Shown here one piece after another: positions 58,552-64,000 of a stretch of 64,000 nt of DNA. Location of the stretch: NCBI RefSeq assembly GCF_015644725.1, contig NZ_CP064795.1, positions 2,416,501 to 2,480,500 on the forward strand, given 5' to 3'. Origin of the DNA: Salinimonas marina. Its GTDB lineage: Bacteria > Pseudomonadota > Gammaproteobacteria > Enterobacterales > Alteromonadaceae. Made by a program: the position numbers and the translations under genes. Within the stretch, counting starts at the first letter, position 1. Every line of letters starts with the position of its first letter. A model generated the notes under the pieces. That model was not told the origin of the DNA, searched no databases, and saw only the letters and a program-made list of their open reading frames with translations.

Positions 58552-59895
58552 TTAGTTGTTGCGTAAATGGTCCGACACTAAAAAGGCCATCTCCAGTACC
58601 TGATCGGCGTTAAGACGTGGGTCGCACTGGGTTTTGTAAGCCTGTTTGAGATCATCATCACTGATTTGATACGCGCCGCCGGTACACTCGGTAACATGCT
58701 GGCCGGTCATCTCCAGATGCACCCCACCCGCATGGGTCCCTTCGGCTTTATGCGCCGCAAAGAACTGGCGGATTTCACTTAAAATGGCATCAAAGTTCCG
58801 GGTTTTGTAACCATTGCTGGCCTTAATGGTATTGCCATGCATAGGATCAGAGCTCCACACCACATTGCGGCCTTCCTGTTTTACCCGGCGCAGTAAACGC
58901 GGCAGATTTTTTTCCAGGTTCTCGGCGCCCATACGCGTGATAAAGGTCAGGCGGCCTGGGTCATTAGTGGGATTGAGCACATCGGTCAATCGAATCAGCT
59001 CATCTTCATCCATGCCCGGGCCCACTTTTACGCCAATAGGATTGTGAATACCCCGGAAAAATTCCACATGGGCATGGTCCAGCTGACGGGTGCGCTCACC
59101 AATCCAGACCATATGCGCCGAACAGTTATACGGCTTACCGGTGAGGGTATCAATACGGGTCAGCGCCTGCTCATAATTAAGCAGCAGCGCTTCATGAGAG
59201 GTAAACAACGAGGTTTCATGAAGTGCCGGGGTATTACTGGCATTAATACCAATGGTATCCATAAACTGCAGGGTATCCTGGATTCGACGGGCGATATCCT
59301 GATAGCGGTCTTTGAGCGGATTATTTTCCACAAATGCCATGTTCCAGCGGTTGACCTCGTGCAAATCAGCCAGCCCGCCTTGAGCAAATGCCCGGAGCAG
59401 GTTAAGGGTTGAAGCACTACGATGATACGCATCTAACAAGCGGTTCGGATCCGGACGCCGGGCTGCTTCGGTAAATTCAAAGCTGTTGATAATATCGCCC
59501 CGGTAGCTGGGCAGCGTTACGCCATCAATGGTTTCTAAATTGGAAGAACGAGGTTTGGCATACTGACCGGCCATCCGCGCCACTTTGGTAACCGGACAGC
59601 GGCCGGCGAACGTCATGACAATTGCCATTTGCAGAATGACTTTAAACGTATCGCGAATTTTGGGGGCATTAAACTCGTCAAAAGATTCCGCGCAATCACC
59701 ACCCTGAAGCAAAAATCCTTTGCCCATGCTGACCTCACCTAACTGGCGACGAAGCTCGCGGGTTTCGGCGGCAAACACCAGTGGCGGATATTTACTAAGG
59801 GTCTGTTCCACATGGGTTACCTGAGCCGCATCATCATACTCAGGTTGCTGCAAAATGGGTTTGCTTCTCCAGCTGTCAGGTTGCCAGTTTTCCAC
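58552..59895 (-). CDS. 3-deoxy-7-phosphoheptulonate synthase, class II
   Basis: A 447-residue class II (plant/AroA-II type) DAHP synthase, first enzyme of the shikimate pathway: condenses PEP and erythrose 4-phosphate. Motifs: [43 protein letters not shown]-like [26 protein letters not shown] and [15 protein letters not shown]. It is unlike the class I AroFGH of E. coli. A CAGGAGATTT ribosome-binding site precedes ATG 59895. Confidence 0.95.
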   Translation of the reverse strand: MENWQPDSWRSKPILQQPEYDDAAQVTHVEQTLSKYPPLVFAAETRELRRQLGEVSMGKGFLLQGGDCAESFDEFNAPKIRDTFKVILQMAIVMTFAGRCPVTKVARMAGQYAKPRSSNLETIDGVTLPSYRGDIINSFEFTEAARRPDPNRLLDAYHRSASTLNLLRAFAQGGLADLHEVNRWNMAFVENNPLKDRYQDIARRIQDTLQFMDTIGINASNTPALHETSLFTSHEALLLNYEQALTRIDTLTGKPYNCSAHMVWIGERTRQLDHAHVEFFRGIHNPIGVKVGPGMDEDELIRLTDVLNPTNDPGRLTFITRMGAENLEKNLPRLLRRVKQEGRNVVWSSDPMHGNTIKASNGYKTRNFDAILSEIRQFFAAHKAEGTHAGGVHLEMTGQHVTECTGGAYQISDDDLKQAYKTQCDPRLNADQVLEMAFLVSDHLRNN

Positions 59896-60080
59896 GAAAT
59901 CTCCTGTTGAAATTCACATCGTTGTTGATAAACGAGTTCTCGCTTAACTGTCTACAAAAATTTGCCAAAGATAAACGGTGAAATCTTCGGCCGTACCTTC
60001 AAAAGCCATCAATGCCGGCGAAAATAAATCTGGTACAGGTAGCAGTAATACAGCGACTCAGACCGCTCAGCTTACCACAC

Positions 60081-60839
60081 TTATCGGGCCTCAGGAGGCC
60101 ATTGCGGCTGAATTTGTAAAGCATTTTGGTTATTTGATATGTCAAATACCAGGCCGAAGGCCTGGGCCAGATTTGCTTTGGTACACACCTGTTCAATATT
60201 TCCACGCTCTACAATCCGGCCATGTTTCAGTAGCACTGCATGAGAGGCAAAACGAGCACTAATATTAAGATCGTGGGAGCTGAGCACCACGGTGTTGCCG
60301 TTAACTACCAGTTGCCGGATCAACGCCATAAACGTCAGCTGATGACGAATATCCAGGCCCTGCAGCGGTTCATCCAGCACCAACAGTCCCTGCCCTTCGG
60401 CTATAGCGGGCCAGACCTGCCATAACGCCCGGGTCAGATTGATGCGCTGTAACTCGCCGCCGGATAAACGGGTTAACGGCTTAGACAATAAGGCTGCCAC
60501 CTCTAAGGCTTGTTCCAGGGCGCCGGGTAGGGTCGTGGTATTTAGCGGCTGGCCGTAAAAGCTGATGAACTGCTGCGCCGGAATATCAAAAGGCAGTACA
60601 TGTTGCTGGGCATGATAAGCCCGAAAACGGGCCAAATGCGGCAAAGTGTAATCGCTGGTGTTGTGCTCATTAAGCCAGCAATTGCCCGATCCGGTTTCCA
60701 GCAGCCCGGCCATAACCTGGAGCAAGGTGGACTTGCCCGCGCCATTTTCGCCCAACACATGCCAGTGCTGACCGCCGGTGACCACCAGATTAATATCCTC
60801 CAGGCGCCCGGCAACGTGCGCATGCTGCAGCTCAAGCAT
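60081..60839 (-). CDS. btuD: Vitamin B12 ABC transporter ATP-binding protein
   Basis: A 252-residue ATPase: Walker A LGENGAGKSTLL, signature RLSGGELQRINLTRAL, Walker B LLVLDEPLQGLD, H-loop SSHD. BtuD-like by its partner BtuC (upstream, overlapping by 8 nt). The pair imports corrinoids across the inner membrane; a periplasmic BtuF and outer-membrane BtuB are not in the window. Confidence 0.92.
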   Translation of the reverse strand: MLELQHAHVAGRLEDINLVVTGGQHWHVLGENGAGKSTLLQVMAGLLETGSGNCWLNEHNTSDYTLPHLARFRAYHAQQHVLPFDIPAQQFISFYGQPLNTTTLPGALEQALEVAALLSKPLTRLSGGELQRINLTRALWQVWPAIAEGQGLLVLDEPLQGLDIRHQLTFMALIRQLVVNGNTVVLSSHDLNISARFASHAVLLKHGRIVERGNIEQVCTKANLAQAFGLVFDISNNQNALQIQPQWPPEAR

Positions 60840-61803
60840 GCTGTTTCCATTGCCCGCGATACAGAGCCAGCAATAACAGTGGCCCGCCCAGGGTTGCTGT
60901 GATCATAGACACCGGCAACGTGACCAGATGCAGATATTCACTGAACGTGGCCACCCCCAGTAAAATAGCCGCGCCGCACAAGGCACACGCAGGTAATAGC
61001 ACGCGGTTGTCATGACCTACCACCTGACGCAAAAAGTGGGGTACCAGTAAGCCGATAAAGGCAATGGAACCGGCTACGGATACCGCTGCCCCCACACCCA
61101 GTGCACTGGCCACTAAGGTGCGACGGATAAGTTGAGGCGGTGACACCCCTGCTGATGCCGCCATGGTCTCGCCCCCATATAGCCAGTTTAACCGGCGGGC
61201 CTGGGTAAGCTGATATAGCACACTTAGCAGCATCACCGGCCCCGCCACCAGCAGCACCAGCCAGTCAGCCTGATACAGGCTGCCCATTAACCAGAAGGTG
61301 AGATTTCGAAGCGCCTGCGCATCAGCGATAACATACAGCCAGGCCATCACTGCCCCGGCCAGCGTGGAAATGGCAATACCCGCTAAAATAACCGCCATGG
61401 CGGCCCCGCGTAAACGCCGGGCAACGCGGTATATCAGCCAGGTAGATAACAGGGCGCCGATAAAACACCCCAACGGCAATAGATATACGGAAGGGAGCAG
61501 CGACTGTACCGGCTGCAAGATCAGCAAACCTGCTGCGACCAGGCTGGCCCCGCTGGTAATGCCGATAATCCCCGGATCCGCCAGCGGGTTTTGCAGGACT
61601 ACCTGTAAGGAGCCGGCGCTGACCACCAGTACCGCCCCCACCAAAATTGCGGTGAGCACCAGCGGCAGTTGTAACTGCAACAAGATATGCCAGAACAATG
61701 CATTCTCCCCGCCCCACTGCCAGTCGGTAAGCAAAATCGCTGTGCTTAATATCAGCACAGACCCTGTCAGGGCTGCGAAAACCCTTGCTCCCCGGTGTTT
61801 CAC
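60832..61803 (-). CDS. btuC: Vitamin B12 ABC transporter permease
   Basis: A 323-residue FecCD-type permease with about ten helices. LPLVLTAILVGAVLVVSAGSLQVVLQNPLADPGIIGITSGASL is the family signature, and PHFLRQVVGHDNR marks the ATPase-coupling region. Overlaps btuD by 8 nt and the phosphatase gene by 4 nt. Confidence 0.92.
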   Translation of the reverse strand: MKHRGARVFAALTGSVLILSTAILLTDWQWGGENALFWHILLQLQLPLVLTAILVGAVLVVSAGSLQVVLQNPLADPGIIGITSGASLVAAGLLILQPVQSLLPSVYLLPLGCFIGALLSTWLIYRVARRLRGAAMAVILAGIAISTLAGAVMAWLYVIADAQALRNLTFWLMGSLYQADWLVLLVAGPVMLLSVLYQLTQARRLNWLYGGETMAASAGVSPPQLIRRTLVASALGVGAAVSVAGSIAFIGLLVPHFLRQVVGHDNRVLLPACALCGAAILLGVATFSEYLHLVTLPVSMITATLGGPLLLLALYRGQWKQHA

Positions 61804-62279
61804 TGAGCCTGCTTCAGTTGCTTGATTAAGCCATCACTGGCCTGCTCAATAAGCTCTAATACCAGTTCAAAGCCTTTGCGGCCGCCATAGTAGGGATCCG
61901 GCACTTCGTCATAGTCGCTTTGAGCAAAAGACAAGAATAAGTGAATTTTGTGATGGTATTTTTCATCACTGACCTTTTTAAGATTGCCGAAATTGCTTTT
62001 ATCCATCGCCAGAATATAGTCGTATTTTTCAAAATCTTCCGGGGCGACTTTTCGACAGGCCAGGCCGGCAAAGTCATAACCTTTTGCCACCCCGGCCTGT
62101 TGTGAGCGTTTGTCCGGGGGATTACCGATGTGATAACCATGAGTACCGGCCGAATCAATGGTGACGTTGAGGCCGGCCGCCCGGGCCTTGTGCCGAAACA
62201 CCGCCTCCGCGGTGGGCGAACGACAAATATTACCCAGACAGACAAAAAGAACCGCGGGCGCTGTGTTTGCTTGCGACAT
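61800..62279 (-). CDS. Low-molecular-weight protein tyrosine phosphatase
   Basis: A 159-residue phosphatase: P-loop VCLGNICRSPTAE (CX5R with nucleophile Cys and Arg) and the general acid Asp in EVPDPYYGG. It starts the btuC-btuD transcript, overlapping btuC by 4 nt. In E. coli-like genomes LMW-PTPs usually lie with exopolysaccharide genes; here the context is corrinoid uptake, so its target is unclear. Confidence 0.93.
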   Translation of the reverse strand: MSQANTAPAVLFVCLGNICRSPTAEAVFRHKARAAGLNVTIDSAGTHGYHIGNPPDKRSQQAGVAKGYDFAGLACRKVAPEDFEKYDYILAMDKSNFGNLKKVSDEKYHHKIHLFLSFAQSDYDEVPDPYYGGRKGFELVLELIEQASDGLIKQLKQAQ

Positions 62280-62411
62280 CCAATAAACCTTTAATATAAG
62301 TGTGCCTTGCTCAACAATGGCAAGACATTGCCGGGAACCGGCAGTAATGCAGGGGATTTTATCTTGCGTGGCGGTGAGTTGCCATAGTCAGATGGGGCAG
62401 AAGCCCAAATA

Positions 62412-62440
62412 GAGAGCCTGCCGGCTGGCAGGCTCTTTAA
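62412..62440. terminator. Hairpin downstream of azurin
   Basis: AGAGCCTGCC (62413-62422), loop GGCT, GGCAGGCTCT (62427-62436): a perfect 10-bp stem. Lacks a long U run on the minus strand, so termination efficiency is uncertain. Confidence 0.65.
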
Positions 62441-62448
62441 AAATACGG

Positions 62449-62895
62449 TTATTTAACCATCAATGTGCCTTGCATCATGCTCAGATGACCAGGAAATGAG
62501 CAGAAAAAGGTGTATTTGTCTGCGCCTGAAAGCTCATCTACTGAGAAAGTGACTGAGGTTTCTTCACCGCCACCAATAATTTTGGTGGCCGCTATTACAC
62601 GTTCATCATCAGGCTTCAGATAGTTGTTTTCCATGCCCGCTGTCATACCATCTGTAGCAATAGCCTGCGCATCACCTTCCTTCGCCAGCACCCAGTTGTG
62701 GCCCATGACATTTTTATCCATAGTGCCGCTATGAGTTAATGTCACGGTAAATTCATCACAACTTTTTGGCACGGTCATTTCTTTTTTGCCGTACTGCATA
62801 GAATCAGTACTGTCGATAGTAGCTTCGCATTGCTCTGCCTGAACCGCGCCGGCTGTTAACAGCAGTGAAGCTGCCAGTAAGCTTTTAAATTTCAT
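62449..62895 (-). CDS. azu: Azurin (blue copper protein)
   Basis: A 148-residue periplasmic electron carrier with signal peptide MKFKSLLAASLLLTAGAVQA. Copper ligands are visible: His in GHNWVLAK, then Cys, His and Met in FFCSFPGHLSMMQGTL. Disulfide Cys near the mature N-terminus (QCEATIDS...KSCDEF). GC-rich CTCCTTAAG ribosome-binding region upstream. Single gene, divergent from pepE. Confidence 0.96.
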   Translation of the reverse strand: MKFKSLLAASLLLTAGAVQAEQCEATIDSTDSMQYGKKEMTVPKSCDEFTVTLTHSGTMDKNVMGHNWVLAKEGDAQAIATDGMTAGMENNYLKPDDERVIAATKIIGGGEETSVTFSVDELSGADKYTFFCSFPGHLSMMQGTLMVK

Positions 62896-63112
62896 AGTTG
62901 CTCCTTAAGTTTTCCGGGATAGGTTTGTACCTACCGGGCAGTGAAGGCGGGTGAGCCCTGCCCTGTTTTACGTTGATTGTTACGACCTGCCTCAGGTTAA
63001 AGATTACCCGGCTAACGTTAAAGCTTTGTATAAAAGGCGCTGGGCGGGTTCTGGCGCTATATAATCTGAAGTAAATAGGGTAGGCTTATTATTTTGTTCA
63101 GGGAAGCGGCAT

Positions 63113-63826
63113 ATGAAACCCCAAGTATTAATGCTTAGCAGCTCACGTCAGGGCAGCGAAGAGTATCTGGAACATGCTAAATCATTTATTTTTGCCCATC
63201 TGGGCGACGCCCGCAAGCTGTTATTTGTGCCGTTTGCGGGCGTCTCAATGAGCTGGGATGCCTACTGTGACAAAGTAGCTGCGGCGCTGCCAGAGTTCAC
63301 CGTGACCGGCCTGCATCGCGAACCCGATCCGGCCAAAGCGCTGGCCTGCGCTTATGACAACGGCCAGGCAATTGTTGTCGGTGGCGGCAATACGTTTAAC
63401 CTTTTGCACACCCTGTACGAGCAACAGTTACTGGAACCAATGCAGCAGGCGATTGCCCGGGGCACGCCGTACATTGGCTGGAGCGCAGGCTCAAATATCT
63501 GCGGTCAGAGTATCAAAACCACCAATGACATGCCCATCGTCGAGCCCGCCTCGTTTGATGCGCTGGGGGTCATTAACTGTCAGCTGAATCCGCACTACAG
63601 TAATTATGCGCCGCCTGGCCATAACGGCGAAACCCGGGACGAGCGCCTGGCAGAGTTTACCATCTTAAACCCGCAGACGCCGGTCATCGCGATTGCCGAA
63701 GGCACCGCCCTGCGTCTTACTGAAGGGCGGTTGACCCTGGTCGGCGATGAAGAAGGCTTTGTGTTTTGCGGCGCGGAGAAAACGGCGGTGCAACCTACCG
63801 CAGACTTATCTCAGTATATCGCGTAA
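63113..63826 (+). CDS. pepE: Dipeptidase E (aspartyl dipeptidase, S51)
   Basis: A 237-residue serine peptidase that cleaves Asp-X dipeptides. The nucleophile is in YIGWSAGSNICGQ; GGGNTFNLLHTL and LNPHYSNYAPPGHNGETRDERL carry the His and the Asp-recognition Arg. Normal length. Its end overlaps the end of the convergent bioD by 21 nt. Confidence 0.95.
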   Translation: MKPQVLMLSSSRQGSEEYLEHAKSFIFAHLGDARKLLFVPFAGVSMSWDAYCDKVAAALPEFTVTGLHREPDPAKALACAYDNGQAIVVGGGNTFNLLHTLYEQQLLEPMQQAIARGTPYIGWSAGSNICGQSIKTTNDMPIVEPASFDALGVINCQLNPHYSNYAPPGHNGETRDERLAEFTILNPQTPVIAIAEGTALRLTEGRLTLVGDEEGFVFCGAEKTAVQPTADLSQYIA

Positions 63827-64000
63827 GGTCGCCAGCGGCCTGGTAACATCCGCCTCAAAAGGCAGCTCGGCCAATAACGGGGCGGGCATAGCCTCTCGTA
63901 AGGTGGCCAGATTCTCAGCATAATAGAGCATTGGCTGGGGCGTTAACTGATTGGCCACCCAGCCGTGTATTGACAAGCCTGCCTGGGTAATTGCCCGGGC
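63806..64000 (-). CDS. bioD: Dethiobiotin synthetase, C-terminal part (runs off right edge)
   Basis: The last 64 residues of BioD, which forms the ureido ring of dethiobiotin. The reading frame gives AITQAGLSIHGWVANQL, YYAENLATLREAMPAPLLAELPF and a C-terminal DILR, matching the end of BioD proteins (GWVAN... YAEN..TL). The stop TAA is at 63806-63808, inside the 3' end of pepE on the other strand. Confidence 0.87.
   Translation of the reverse strand, partial: ARAITQAGLSIHGWVANQLTPQPMLYYAENLATLREAMPAPLLAELPFEADVTRPLATLRDILR

Overview
This window is chromosomal DNA of a gammaproteobacterium, most likely a marine member of the Alteromonadales (Alteromonas-like). This is inferred from gene order and family content: unfused trpG and trpD with a fused trpCF, a class II DAHP synthase, DUF3718 and DUF1289 proteins, a RAYT-type transposase, PhoA-type phosphatases with His in place of the E. 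coli metal-site Asp and Lys, and azurin. No rRNA, prophage or CRISPR array was seen.

Layout. 0-9 kb: scpA (partial), yciO and the PHP gene rnm on the minus strand, divergent from an attenuated trp operon (trpL-trpE-G-D-CF-B-A) that ends in yciI. 9-15 kb: small membrane genes, a PNPOx-like protein, and a PepSY/response-regulator/histidine-kinase set facing an AI-2E-family permease. 14.7-20 kb: folX-yfcH, then ybbP-ybbA divergent from tesA. 20-27 kb: two tandem amidohydrolase-fold proteins, dusC, a DUF1289 protein, an M14-like peptidase, a TPR-TonB protein and an acidic lipoprotein. 27.5-31 kb: a tRNA-rich segment with tRNA-Ala and four tRNA-Glu genes separated by families of hairpin repeats downstream of gltX, then three tRNA-Val genes. 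31-32.6 kb: 95-bp tandem repeats that carry a copy of the tRNA-Val 3' end, split by an IS3/IS407-group element with a 4-bp target duplication. 33-39.4 kb: a porin-like protein, a small PstS-like periplasmic protein, a GGDEF/EAL protein, and a RAYT gene between inverted GGACAGTCAC motifs. 39.6-47.3 kb: a P-type cation ATPase, then a Pho-box-controlled block with two paralogous alkaline phosphatases and an unknown exported protein. 47.4-56 kb: an NhaC antiporter, a GNAT acetyltransferase, moaA, a cytochrome c lipoprotein, katG and a DUF3820 gene. 56.7-64 kb: an MBL-rhodanese protein, class II DAHP synthase, btuC-btuD with a low-molecular-weight phosphatase, azurin, pepE, and the 3' end of bioD.

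How the parts fit. The trp operon and the DAHP synthase serve aromatic amino-acid synthesis, with tryptophan control by transcription attenuation (leader with three consecutive Trp codons plus an intrinsic terminator). gltX sits directly upstream of four copies of its substrate tRNA. The phosphatase block looks like a PhoB-controlled phosphate-scavenging unit.

Quality caveat. Six genes (histidine kinase, AI-2E permease, second amidohydrolase, TPR-TonB protein, nhaC, moaA) are each broken by a shift that one extra base in a short homopolymer run would repair, giving a full-length family-typical protein. This pattern points to base-calling or assembly indels rather than real pseudogenes. They are annotated here as single genes with the break marked.
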